From contig NC_091322.1 in the NCBI RefSeq assembly GCF_038502225.1, positions 1,552,249-1,616,248 on the forward strand: a stretch of 64,000 nt of DNA. The letters run 5' to 3'. The stretch is from Cherax quadricarinatus (Eukaryota; Arthropoda; Malacostraca; Decapoda; Parastacidae). Position numbers and translations under genes: made by a program. Below the pieces are notes generated by a model that did not search any database, was not told where the DNA came from, and saw only the letters and a list, made by a program, of their open reading frames with translations. Shown piece by piece: positions 25,156 through 38,169 of this stretch. Numbering within the stretch: the first letter of the stretch is position 1; each line of letters opens with the position of its first letter.

Positions 25156-26229
25156 CCCTTTGACTGTTTCAGGCCCCTCTCTCAAACTCTCATTCTATGT
25201 CGCTCAATTTTTGAAAAAAAAAAAAATTATTTTTTCTTATGAAATGATAGAGAATCTTTTCCCGATGGTAATGACACCAAAAGTTCGAAATTTGGTCGAA
25301 AACTCGTGGAATTATGCTCCCGCGAAGTTAGCGGTCTCGGCGACATGTGCGTATCGGCGATTTCGCCGACTTTGAGCCCAATTTTCAGCCAATTCCATTG
25401 TTCCAGTTGACCAAACTCATAGCTATTTCTTTAGAACTCCATTTTATCTATCAGCTGAGCACAAGAAACCTCCCATTTACTAATTTGGACTACCCAATAT
25501 GGTGGTCAGAAATTGGCAATTTGGCCAATTTCACGCAAAATAAAAAAGATGCCAATTTCAAAATAGGGTCCAGAATAAACAAGGTAGACATTCGTGGCAC
25601 TAAAATAACATATGCTCTGTTCATTAGTCACATCTCTAGGCCCCTCTTATATTATTATTGCTTTCTATTTTGATTTTTTATTCATACAAAAAAATACAAA
25701 ATTTACTGTTATGCAGACGACTGCATTATTGTAAAAATGGTATAAATAATATCAGTGCACTAGTGAAAGAATATTAGACTCCCCAGTTGACGTGTATTGG
25801 ACGTGTGGTGTGATTTATTTACTCTTGAACATTGGTAAAAATCGAACATTTCCGCTACTTTGAGCTCAGTTTCAAGGTCGTTTTCATCGTAAAAGTAATG
25901 AAAATCATCTCTATTTCCGTAATATGTTTTCCATTTTATCAACTAAGACCATGAAAACGCGAATACAACGATAAATACTATACGAAAATACACCTCAAAG
26001 TCGGCGTTTTATTCCAAAAAAACGATCAGAGTTTTTTTTTTCTCATTACGCAATGTGTGCTGCAGGATTTTTTTTATGTGGTGCACACTGACCACACAGA
26101 CCCATTCTCTCACATGTGGGCCTACCAGCTTTCTCCCACTTGATTTGAAGCCGCTAGAATTATTGAGTATATATACGTCAGAAACATTGGCTCGTAAGAC
26201 GTATTTATACGTCGAAAACAGTCAAAGGG
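25156..26229 (-). mobile_element. Non-autonomous TTAA (piggyBac-type) element, ~1 kb family, best-preserved ends
   Basis: TTAA flanks both sides (25152-25155, 26230-26233). The inverted ends match perfectly over 14 bp: CCCTTTGACTGTTT. Its inverse aligns with 2227-3247 and 20075-20925 over nearly the whole length. Subterminal palindromes such as GACGTATTTATACGTC are present. No transposase is encoded, so it needed an enzyme from elsewhere. Confidence 0.8.
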
Positions 26230-26233
26230 TTAA

Positions 26234-27249
26234 CAATTCCTCTGAGATGAAGAGGGACAAACACCCACATCCTACCAAACCCTATAAAGGTTCCTACTTG
26301 TCTGGAGGGTCTATCGGGAATGCCATTTTTTTTATTACACTGCTCCAATCTTGACCTAGGAAGTCACCAAGGTGAAAGCCAGCATTAGAGAACTTTGCCT
26401 ATGCATCTATCTGTCCATTACCTGGGAGCCCAGCATGCCTCATGCTACTACTTCCTTGTGCCCAGTGTAGACAGGACTATCACTGCTGAATTTTCTAGGC
26501 CACATTATGAAGGAGCATAACCTGGGAGTCAGAATAAACCATGAACAAGCTCCACTATAACCAACAATCATGAACAGAGCAGCAATATGGGCACTGAGTT
26601 TAGAGAAAGAGGGAACACAAAAAAATAGGAAAGGAAATAAAAGACTGAGTGGAAGGTAGGGGAACAAGATTACATTTATATAAACTTGTGAACAGTAAGC
26701 AAATTACAATTCTAAAAAAGAAAAAAATGGAATTCCACAATAAACAAGGTTAGAAACATTTTAAAGGGTGAGTATCCTTATACAGAGTACCATTGCCTAT
26801 GGTGTACCATGATATGGTAAATGCTGACAACTATCAAAGAATATTTTTGCAGAAGTGCAACAAATATGCTTGCTGGGAGAGAACATTAAGCTTGGTTTCT
26901 AACAGCAGATCGTAGCCATCATAAATGACTCTAAAAGGTGGCAGTTTGCTCATCATAAATTAGGGCAAAATGAAAACACTTCCTGAATAATTCATACACA
27001 TAGATCACTATATGATTCAGCATTCAAATCCAGTGTTTCTCTCTTTAAATGTGACAGTCTTTTACAAGTGTAACTTTTAACTACAATATTTAATACTACA
27101 ATCTCCTTCCTACCTTACCTGCTTTCCATACCTCTCACACCCCTTTCACCTCATACTATCTCTATATATATTCTTCAATAAATGGTCATAAGGATGACTG
27201 CACACCTTACATTCAGTCTGATCATCTATGTACTTGGAGCCAAGTCTTA
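26234..27249. other. Intron sequence with no recognised element
   Basis: No repeat or coding feature that I can support. Confidence 0.45.
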
Positions 27250-27898
27250 AAAGATGTCTGATACAACAGTGTATCAAGCATTAGAAACAATGTTAGGAGA
27301 GGATTAAATTTAACTAAAGTGTGATATGATGCTAAAAAGTGTAACGAGACCGACCTTATTGATGAAGAACGCAAGTGCATCAAGCACTTAGGACATCTTT
27401 ATTGGATACGTTTTGGTCCTGAGACCTTGGTCACTCTAAATGGTCATTTGCCCTTTTATCCATAAATATGATATGAATTCAAGGCAAGGCTGAATAAGTA
27501 GAACTGTGACTATCATAATGTGAAGGAAGATAAGAACATTTATGGAACAACTTGTAATGACAACAATAAGTCACTCAGTTTGTTGTCATTACAAGTTGTT
27601 CCATAAGTGTTCTTATCTACCTTCACATTATGATAGTCACAGTTCTACTTATTAAGCCTTGCCTTGAATTCATATCATATTTATGGATAAAAGGGCAAAT
27701 GACCATTTGGAGTGACCAATATCTCAGGACCAAAACGTATCCAATAAAGATGTCCTAAGTGCATGATGCACTTGCGTTCTTCATCAATAAGGTCGGTCTC
27801 GTTACACTTTCTAGCATCATATCACACTTTAGTTAAATTTAATCCTCTCCTAACATTGTTTCTAATGCTTGATACACTGCTGTATCAGACATCTTTCA
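27250..27898. mobile_element. Penelope-like inverted-repeat element, family D
   Basis: It is a near-perfect palindrome with arms of about 310-320 bp meeting near 27574. Each arm carries the module GTGACCA, a GGTC/GACC hairpin, AAAACG and, after a short stem strand, CAATAAAGATGTCC (minus at 27400-27442, plus at 27703-27750). The same layout appears in families A-C at 39-47 kb. The class is inferred from that layout; no RT or GIY-YIG frame is present. Confidence 0.55.
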
Positions 27899-28114
27899 AG
27901 GTATTTTCTTTGGCTCTGACACCCACAAGAATACACAGATAATGCTACATGTAGGCCTAAAATGTCTTATATAATTAATTATTGGTAAGAGTACAGGCAA
28001 TATGTTGGGTATGGCTTTGTCAAGACAATACATAATACAATTCAAACTACCTCCAGATACCCAATACAACTGTATATATACAATAGATACAAATGCCAAA
28101 AAAGAGATACTCAC

Positions 28115-28180
28115 TGGAGAATAGCCTGGCCCCTGGTGTAGCCCAGTAGCGTCCTGTGCTCCTCTGCCACCCGCTCCTCA
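28115..28180 (-). CDS. FRMD4A: FRMD4A-like, FERM F2 end exon
   Basis: The acceptor TTTCAG is right of 28180 and the donor GTGAGT left of 28115. The 66-bp exon reads EERVAEEHRTLLGYTRGQAI, then L and a split Gln. It matches the vertebrate FRMD4 segment '.EDRV.EHY..L.G.TRGQAI' between F2 and F3. Phase 2 on both sides. It is too short to stand out as an open frame. Confidence 0.9.
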
Positions 28181-28482
28181 CTGAAACACAACATAACAGT
28201 GAAGCAATCATGCAATAGTGAAGCAAATCATGTGTAGTCCGGGTCTACGGGCTCAGCCTGCACAATGACCTACTCACACATGTACCACTTGTGCATTTAT
28301 CCAACCCACCCATCTTTAACTCCATAGTACATTTGCTTCAATGTTCCAATTTTACCAAGCCAAGGCTTTCCTCTATCCTTTCTAAATCTAGAGTTATCCA
28401 ATGATAGAGTCGGCAATATCCCTTGTGCTTAATGTAATATGTGTAGTTAATGTAGACATTTATCTTCATAACAGAAGAGCCC

Positions 28483-28735
28483 AGTTATGGGCCAGGCTCG
28501 CCTGGTGCTTACCTGGACAACCAGGCTGTTGCTGCTGGAGGCCTGCTGCCCCACATATCCATCACAGCCTGGTTGATCTGGCACTTGGTGAAGATACTTG
28601 TCAAGAAGCAACTGGACAAGTATCTTCACCAGGTGCCAGATCAACCAGGCTGTGATGGATATGTGGGGCAGCGGGCCTCCAGCAGCAACAGCCTGGATGA
28701 TCAGGCAAGCACGAGATGAGCCTGGCCCATGGCCA
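28483..28735. repeat. Inverted duplication of a LINE 3' tail
   Basis: The two arms (meeting near 28608) are inverse copies of a tail containing GATCAACCAGGCTGTGATGG and GGGGCAGCGGGCCTCCAGCA. The sequence resembles the 3' ends of LINE family 2 (62640-62720, 63410-63610). Confidence 0.65.
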
Positions 28736-28913
28736 GGTTCAGAGAGTAGAGAAACTCTCGAAACTCTTCAAAGGTCAAAGGTACAAAGGGTAATAACAAC
28801 ATGTAGAAGAAAAGAAATAGTAGGAGAGAAGGGAGGAAATCTGGATTATATCTGGATAAAAAAAAAAAGTAAATTCATTGTTGCGTTAGAAACTTGACAT
28901 TTTAAAACTACAT

Positions 28914-28987
28914 TATATATATATATTTAATATATATTTAATATATATATATATATATTTAATATATATTTAATATATATATATATA

Positions 28988-29025
<38 letters not shown>

Positions 29026-29034
29026 GTATATATA
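28914..29034. repeat. (TA)n / TATTTAA microsatellite
   Basis: TA dinucleotides with TTAATATATATTTAA blocks. It abuts the left end of the TA-flanked transposon at 29035. Confidence 0.9.
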
Positions 29035-29654
29035 CAGTGGACCCCCGCATAACGATCACCTCCGAATGCGACCAATTATGTAAGCGTATTTATGTAAGTG
29101 CGTTTGTAAGTGTATGTTTGGGGATCTGAAATGGACTAATCTATTTCACTGATGTTATGAATGAAAAGAAGTTGGATGTCCTGGCCCTAAGCGAAACAAA
29201 GCTGAAGGGGGTACAGTGGGGGGAAATAAATGGGATTAAATCTGGAGTATCTGAGAGAGTTAGAGCAAAGGAAGGGGTAGCAGTAATGTTAAATGATCAG
29301 TTATGGAAGGAGAAAAGAGAATATGAATGTGTAAATTCAAGAATTATGTGGATTAAAGTAAAGGTTGGATGCGAGAAGTGGGTCATAATAATATGCACCT
29401 GGAGAAGAGAGGAATGCAGAGGAGAGAGAGAGATTTTGGGAGATGTTAAGTGAATGTATAGGAGCCTTTGAACCAAGTGAGAGAGTAATTGTGGTAGGGG
29501 ACTTGAATGCTAAAGTAGGAGAAACTTTTATATAAGTTTGGGGTGCCAGGTGTAAATGATTGGGAGCCCTTTATTGAATATATAGTTATAGGTAATACAT
29601 ATATATAAGTATACACGATATGATGTAGGGCGAAATGACAGTAGTTTGTTGGAT

Positions 29655-29713
<59 letters not shown>

Positions 29714-29797
29714 TACGTATATAAATAACGATCGGTCAGTACTGGCACCTGAACATACTTCTGGAGTGAAAAAATATCGTTAACTGGGGGTCCACTG
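29035..29797. mobile_element. Tigger-like DNA transposon split by LINE sequence
   Basis: It starts CAGTGGACCCCCGCATAACG and ends with the inverse of CAGTGGACCCCCAGTTAACG. TA lies outside both ends. Between them is a LINE endonuclease fragment (29157-29640) and a (TA)n run at about 29660-29705. Confidence 0.75.
29157..29640 (+). pseudogene. Non-LTR retrotransposon AP-endonuclease fragment
   Basis: The segment encodes LDVLALSETKLKG, GVAVMLNDQLW and, after a frameshift, VIVVGDLNAKVGE. These are blocks of the apurinic-type endonuclease of LINEs (the ..LSETK.. and GDLNAKVG catalytic region). The wording resembles RTE-type elements often annotated 'craniofacial development protein 2-like'. Frameshifts and loss of everything downstream make it a pseudogene. 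Confidence 0.7.
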
Positions 29798-30249
29798 TAT
29801 ATATATATATACACATACACTCACACTAAGCCTGGCAACAACCAGCTTGACCATCACATCACACACTATTCATAGTAAGTAAAGCCCACTAAATTTAGAG
29901 AGGGAAGGAGGGGGGGGGGGTATGGAAGACACACTAGATATAAAATTAGACACGGTTTCTATCCTGGACTATTATCAAGCATAGTTTCACCTCCAATTTG
30001 CAGCTATGAAACTTTACTGCAAAGTTCACTCTCACTCCCCCACCCACAATATTCTCCTCCACAACAATACCTACTTAATTTGATTAATCCTCAACAAGTG
30101 TGAGGAGAAGGGAAAGCTAAGACGGGTTTCTTCACACCAAGACTTCCACTTAAGGCAAAAAACTCAATTCTTAGGAGAAAACTACTTAAGTAACACCCAC
30201 AAAACTTTCAGTACTACGTACAAAAAAAAATTAACAAGTAAAAATATTT

Positions 30250-30425
30250 ATATTTTAGTGAGACCTATAAAAATATATTTTAGCAAGACCTATAAAAATA
30301 TATTTTAGTAAGACCTATAAAAATATATTTTATTAAGACCTATAAAAATATATTTTAGCAAGACCTTTAAAAATATGTTTTAGTAATAAAAGTATATTTT
30401 AAGAATACCTACAAAAATATTTTTT
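30250..30425. repeat. 25-bp tandem repeat
   Basis: About seven units of AAGACCTATAAAAATATATT plus TTAGC, with decay towards the right. Confidence 0.85.
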
Positions 30426-30984
30426 TTAATACTACGTATAAAACGAGTGTCAAAATTAACAAGAGGCAGATTATACACACCGAAAGATATCTTCAAAATA
30501 CAGATACACAGGTAATCACTATCTTAAGAGGTTGATGTATTCTTGTACTATAGTTAGTTCAGTGGCACTGTGGCCCACTGTGAATCTTGTAGTCCATAAT
30601 ATTTAAATCAACTTTTCTAAGCTGAATCATCAGCTATATTTAAGCATCTATAACGCATGACTCTTCAAAGTCAAAACTCAGAGTACATAACCCCCACTGC
30701 ACGTCAACAACAATGTAATATTCCAAGAATAACAATCATTGCTATCACAACATTCCCCTTTTTAGGATCAAGCTTCATTACCTATTATTCCCCATACAGA
30801 CTTAGTCCTTCCTGTAAATAATAATAATACTAATACATGTAATGTCATGGGAAGTGAAAAGCAGGTTTCCCTAGATACCCCTCCATCCCCACTAAACATA
30901 CCAGCAGCTGCACCCTGGGTCAGACAGGTACTAATGACACTATTTCACCTGGGGAGGAAAGGCGACCCCTACCACTCCACACAA

Positions 30985-32450
30985 TCACACCACCAGTCTA
31001 CACACCATGGAACAACCTTCATCACTACCGACACCACAATCACACCATTACACACCGTGGTACAACTTGCACCACAACCAACACCACACACCATGGTACA
31101 AACTTCACCACTACCAACACCACACAATCACACCACCAGTACATCTTATTAAGGAATCGTTCAGGACCCTGTACACCGCGTACGTCAGGCCCATATTGGA
31201 GTATGCGGCACCAGTTTGGAACTCACACCTAGCCAAGCACGTAAAGAAACTAGAGAAAGTGCAAAGGTTTGCAACAAGACTAGTCCCAGAGCTAAGAGGT
31301 ATGTCCTACGAGGAGAGGTTAAGGGAAATCGACCTGACGACACTGGAAGACAGGAGAGATAGGGGGGACATGATAACGGCATACAAAATACACTGAGAGG
31401 AATTGACAAGGTGGGCAAAGACAGGATGTTCCAGAAATGGGACACAGCAACAAGGGGACACAGTTGGAAGTTGAAGACACAGATAAATCACAGGGATGTT
31501 AGGAAGTATTTCTTCAGCCACAGAGTAGTCAGGAAGTGGAACAGTTTGGGAAGCGATGTAGTGGAGGCAGGATCCATACATAGCTTTAAGCAGAGGTATG
31601 ATAAAGCTCACGGTTCAGGGAGAGTGACCTGGTCGCCACCAGTGAAGAGGCGGGGCCAGGAGCTAGGACTCGACCCCTGCAACCTCAACTAGGTGAGTAC
31701 ACACCGTGGTACAACCTTCACCACTACCAACACCACACAATCACACCACCAGTGCAAACCATGGCACAACCTTCACCACTATCAACACCACACAATCACA
31801 CTACCAGTACACACCATGGTACAACCTTCACCACTATCAACACCACACAATCACACCACCAGTACACGTCATGGTACAACCGTCACCACTATCAACACCA
31901 CACAATCACACCACCAGTACACACCATGGTACAATCTTCACCACTACCGACACCACACAATCACACCACCAGTACACGTCATGGTACAACCTTCACCACT
32001 ATCAACACCACACAGTCACACCACCAGTACACGTCATGGTACAACCTTCACCACTATCAACACCACACAATCACACTACCAGTACACGTCATGGTACAAC
32101 CTTCACCACTATCAACACCACACAATCACACCACCAGTACACACCATGGTACAACCTTCACAACTATCAACACCACACAGTCACACCACCAGTACACACC
32201 ATGGTACAACCTTCACTACTATCAACATCACACAATCACATCACCAGTACACGTCATGGTACAACCTTCACCACTATCAACACCACACAATCACACCACC
32301 AGTACACGTCATGGTACAACCTTCGCCACTATCAACACCACACAATCACACTACCAATACACGTCATAGTACAACCTTCCCCACTACCGACACCACACGA
32401 TCACACCACCAGTACATACCGGGCTACAACCTTCACCACACAATCACACA
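30985..32450. repeat. 55-bp minisatellite, split by a CR1 insertion
   Basis: The unit contains CATGGTACAACCTTCACCAC and TATCAACACCACACAATCAC. The spacing between units is exactly 55 bp (31861, 31916, 31971). About 13 good copies follow 31690, and degenerate copies precede 31141. Because 55 is not divisible by three, all three forward frames stay open. This is not a gene. Confidence 0.9.
31141..31694 (+). mobile_element. CR1-like LINE (family 1), 3' fragment inserted in the minisatellite
   Basis: It reads FRTLYTAYVRPILEYAAPVW, PELRGMSYEERLREIDLTTL and KYFFSHRVVRKWNSLGSDVV, then the 3' tail ending AGGTGAGTACACAC. The tail merges into the minisatellite at AGTACA, and AGTACA also lies at the 5' junction. 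One frameshift near 31391 breaks the RT C-terminus. It is the only copy in plus orientation longer than 100 bp. Confidence 0.85.
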
Positions 32451-32459
32451 AAAAGAAAA

Positions 32460-33470
32460 CTTTCAGCCGCCATTTTCAATGGTCTATCGGAGGTTGATTT
32501 ATTAGCTCTGGTTGGCAAAAGATTACGCCAAAGCGGAGAGTATTTGGAGTTTAACAGAAAATAAATCTGGCTGTTAAATATAGACACCAGACTCGACTAG
32601 TATTATTGTAGCTGGTGAAATTTCAGAAGTCAAGTTTCCACCACCGTGTCATGAGGAAGTCTGACATTACGACGTTAAATGTCTATTGGTAACAATAAAA
32701 ATGATAATATATAAAATCGTACTACTAACAATATTATTATATTGCTAGTAGTACTTGTAGTCGTAGTACTAACTAGTAGCAGTACTAACGAAATACTACT
32801 ACACTAGCATTAATGGAAGAAGCAGAAGCAGCAGCAAGAAAATAGTGTATTAGTGGCCTCCTCAGCAAGTGAGAGGCAATGTCTGCATCTTTGATAGACC
32901 CACATTCAAGACTATAATACTTTGCAAAGCAAAATGAATACCCGAGTAAAACCTATTTAGATACTACCGAAAAGGCAGACAAGATGGGGGAAACTTTGGT
33001 TTGTAGAAAGGTTGCTAATCTGCACAGCCAGTTACTGAACACCAGCAACGATGTAGTCAGTTTCCTACTGCAAATGTTGAAAACGCAAATTTATTCTTCT
33101 TGTATAAACAACGAGATACTATTTCCCAACATCATGTACTGAAAAATCAAACAATGCCTTGAAAATATCTCAAACCTGGACTAAACATCATCCTTCTGCT
33201 TGATGATTTCAATTCAAGACGCCAAAAGTGAGAGAACATAGCACATACATAATAGCAGAGAAAAGTCCCAGGGGGCAGTTTGGATAACAAGTCACGTGCA
33301 AATTAGTTTAAAGTCGGCAAACAATGGAACCGACCAGATTACAAAATACCCTTCACAAGGGACGGCCACAGATTTTTTCTAGTGGGGATCTGGATGGAAG
33401 GAGGGCTACGAGCTTTGGTTTAAAGCTGCGCTATTTATTTTTATTTGAGAAGGGGGCGTTGGGGAAAGGG
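32460..33470. other. No recognised feature
   Basis: Intron sequence of the FRMD4A-like gene without visible genes or repeats. Confidence 0.45.
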
Positions 33471-33474
33471 AATT

Positions 33475-33600
33475 TGGGGGCTACAGCCCCAAGGCGCCCC
33501 CCTTCTCCTGACCTTGTATTCACAAACAATGAGGATCTGGTGCGGAACATATCCGTGTCGAACAAAACAAACTGACCACAAACTAACTGAAAGCTCAGAC
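33475..33600 (+). pseudogene. LINE endonuclease C-terminal fragment
   Basis: It encodes PDLVFTNNEDLVRNISVSN, the conserved end of CR1-type endonucleases ('LDLVLTN..E.V..I'). Stops follow at once. Confidence 0.55.
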
Positions 33601-33654
33601 CTGAATACCTGTGGTATTCCTGTAACTAATTTCGAGTTTTTTCCTACCCTCGCA

Positions 33655-33790
33655 GCCCAGCCTATGGCCAGGCTTTTCTGTTAATTGCTTGTTCAACTAT
33701 GCTTCTGCAATTAGTAGCCAGCTGACACACAGCCTGGTCGATCTGGGATTTGACAAAGGCAGTGATCCAGTTTCTTTTAAACTTAAGCAA
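33655..33790 (-). mobile_element. LINE 3' tail fragment (family 2-like)
   Basis: It contains, inverted, GATCGACCAGGCTGTGTGTC and a GCCTGGCCATAGGC block, as in other family 2 tails. Short and decayed. Confidence 0.45.
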
Positions 33791-33903
33791 AAAAGTCATA
33801 TGGCTGTATGCACCAAACTGAAAAGCAAATACATTAACTGGGACTAAATAAACTATGACCTTACTGAAATACGCTGGTAAGATAGTATGACCAATTGGGA
33901 AAA

Positions 33904-34230
33904 ACAAGAGAAAAGGAAAGTTAGAAATGCTTCCTCTACAGGCAGAGACTAACAATAACCTAACTTCTCAAAAATTTGAGACCCGAAAACGAAAAGAAAC
34001 ACTGGTTAGACAAATAGAAAACACTGAGCTCAAACTAAATACATCATGTAGAGCCCAGAAGAGACAGAAAGCTAAAAAGCAATTAATGAAATTGAAAGAA
34101 ACGCAAAATACTTTTTTTTTGTATGCTGAAACCAAAGCAAAAAAAAAAAAATCTAGTATCGGACCCTTGTTTAAAGATGACGACAAAGAAATGAGCGTAA
34201 CAATATTACTGTGTTCAGTGAGCTATTAAC
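33904..34230 (+). pseudogene. LINE linker region between endonuclease and RT (family 2-like)
   Basis: A basic helical stretch (RKRKETLVRQIENTELKLN) is followed by FFLYAETKAKKKKSSIGPLF, the 'FF.Y...K......IGPL' block that precedes the RT in CR1/jockey-type LINEs. It is truncated at both ends. Confidence 0.55.
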
Positions 34231-34399
34231 CAGACTTAAAATTGACAACCAAAATTAAATTTTCATGAGCGAAGCTCAAAATTCCGCCGATATGGCCAAA
34301 ATTTCTGACAAGACAAAACTACCCTGTCCTGGACTCGTGACACCATATTCAGCAACTCGATATATCTTTGGTTAGGCATTATTTAGACTAGGTACTACA

Positions 34400-34766
34400 C
34401 CATGCACTACACCAGGTACTGCAACAGGTACCACAGTTCTGATCACCGTATTACAGAATGGATATAAATGCACTGGAAAACGTACAAAGGAGGATGACAA
34501 AGTTGATCCCATGTATCGGAAATTTTCCCTATGAGGATAGACTGAGGGCCCTGAATCTGCACTCTCTAGAAAGGTGTAGAATTAGGGGGCATATGACTGA
34601 GGTGTATAAATGGAAAACATGAATAAATAAAGGGGATGTAAATAGCGTGCTAAAAATATCTAGCCAAAACAGGACTCGTAGCAATGGTTTCAAGTTGGAA
34701 AAATTCAGAATCAGGAAGGATACAGGAAAGCACTGGTTTGGTAATAGAGTTGTGGATGCATTAAAA
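34400..34766 (+). pseudogene. LINE family 3 RT C-terminal fragment
   Basis: Frames joined across stops give LIPCIGNFPYEDRLRALNLH, EVYKWKT and KLEKFRIRKDTGKHWFGNRV. It is the same family as 43475-43828 but more decayed. Confidence 0.7.
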
Positions 34767-34799
34767 ACCACGTATACAGCCCCACTCATCACAAACTTG

Positions 34800-35950
34800 G
34801 ATTAATTGCAACTGAAGCTGAATGTAATTATTTTTTTAGTAATGGTAACTGAACTTTTAGATAAATAATCTTAAATAACTATTGCCAAGCTTATACCTGC
34901 TTAAATTACATCATAAAACTAGGGCACTATGATGGGCTAATGGCAAAATGAAAATACACGTCTAATGTGATTTTCCTTGTTTGTGTCACGTCCAGTACTT
35001 GTATTGACGAGAGTTATGTTTGCGTGGGATGTGTGAGACTGGGAATCTGGGAAGACTCGCTGGGATCCTCCATCAGTCGGAGTCCAGACTTCTTGACGAA
35101 TAGGGGCATTGTTTCGTTAATAAAATCTTAAGTTATACCTGTTTTGTGTCAGAAGTTTTGTTTTTTTATGATTTTAATGAGTAATATTTTGAAAGTGGTC
35201 CGAAATGTTATGGGTGAAGTTTATTTTTTGAAAACAGGAAGCCAGTGATTATGAATTCTTTAACGAACAAGAGTTCATGTATTTCATGAACAATTCTGAC
35301 TCAACAACCTCTCTGAGTGAATTATAAAATGAATGACGAGGAACCAGTTCTTGTTATATTTCATAATTTTGATAACAGGGATATCCTACTGGGAAGATTT
35401 ATAATTAAGTTGGCTATCGAGTTATTTTTTGTAATATGTTATACAGTTTCATGAGAGTAAAGATCAAAGAAGGACAGTGAAAGACAAAAGAAGGTAATGA
35501 AGTGTTATTACATAAATTTTATCATTTCCTCTACTTGTTTTTAAATTATATTTTTCACTGCTGTTTTATGAGTGATACTAGTGAACACCACAGCGTGATG
35601 CTGAGTATTAATTATTTAAGGGTGAATGGGAAGGCCAGTAATGCAATAGTATGTTGTGGCAGTGTCACACATGTACAAAGTAGACTTACCTCAGTCAACA
35701 TGACTGTGCTTGTGAGAAACGTTTGCTTATCCTTGTACACCAGAGGATGTAAAAGGATAAGCAAGTTAGAGCTTGGAGTAACAATGTATTAGCGGATAAG
35801 AATGGAAACTTCAGTGGAAGTATTATTACAACATCTTCTGAAGTACTTTAGTCTGTGTCAAGAAGGGTCTGGTAGAGAGAATAACTTAACTACATCCAAG
35901 AGTTGCGGAAAGAAGATTAGGGCTTCTGTGAAGACTACTTGCTGTTGTAG
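34800..35950. other. Probable transposon flank, not resolved
   Basis: AT-rich sequence before the hAT pseudogene. Short open frames have no recognisable domain. Confidence 0.35.
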
Positions 35951-35959
35951 ATTCACCGG

Positions 35960-36240
35960 TATAATCGCCCGGCCCAGGCCTTTTCCAAGAGGTGGCCCGG
36001 CCTTGGCTCCCTATCGTGGGAGTGTCTCAGACCAATGTCTGCCATGGGAGGAGGTATAAGTACCTCCTCATCTTCTGGGACCAGTTGTCCCCAGGCCTAG
36101 CCCCATTCCCCGCCCTTAATCGGCTCGGAGGGAGAAGCTAGGCACCTTCGGCTGCCACAAACCCCGCCCACACTGGGCTCGAAGGGTGTGGCAGCTGCAT
36201 AGCAGCAGATGATGTCAGGAGGTGCAAAGACAGCAAGCAC
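35960..36240. repeat. GC-rich block, possible dispersed repeat
   Basis: A sharp rise in G+C compared with its flanks (CGGCCCAGGCC, CCCATTCCCCGCCC, GGCAGCTGCATAGCAGCAG). I recall similar blocks in crayfish-type sequence but cannot confirm it. Confidence 0.3.
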
Positions 36241-36429
36241 TACAGGATCCTTTTGGAGTTACACCCCAGCTTTGGGCCGAAGCCCGAGCGCTGGAGAAGC
36301 TCAAAAATCCTCTTGCTGTGTGTGTTGTTGCTGCTGCTACTTCACTTATCCGTTGCACTCGTCTGAAGACTACTTCAAACTTCTTCACACACTTAAAATG
36401 TTGTACTGAAGAGTAGTGTGCTGAGTATT

Positions 36430-37830
<1,401 letters not shown>

Positions 37831-38169
37831 TGGTCCAAAACAGTGAATCAACCGAGTCAAATTCACTTAAAGAGTCCCCACCTTTTTTCGTTCACACCTT
37901 CAGCTGAAGGTAAACAAATCACCCACTGATGAACTAAAGCAAATTTTGAAATATATATACAGGAGGATTGTGCTCCATTGGAGGATTTCCCTCCAGAGAT
38001 GTTGCCTTTGAAGAAACCAGCAAAAGAAATACACGTAATGGGGTGCATGATCTCTTTAACACCCTGTTTAGACACCAGTAAATTATTTTTATTCAATATG
38101 GCGCTATTAGGACTAGCAACCTTCCGTATTTTTTTCCTGATATTAATTCTTTCCATTCTTGAATCTTAA

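Noticed and set aside
31693..32505. Thr/His-rich proteins over the 55-bp minisatellite
   Set aside because: Three forward frames are open together, as expected from a stop-free 55-bp unit.
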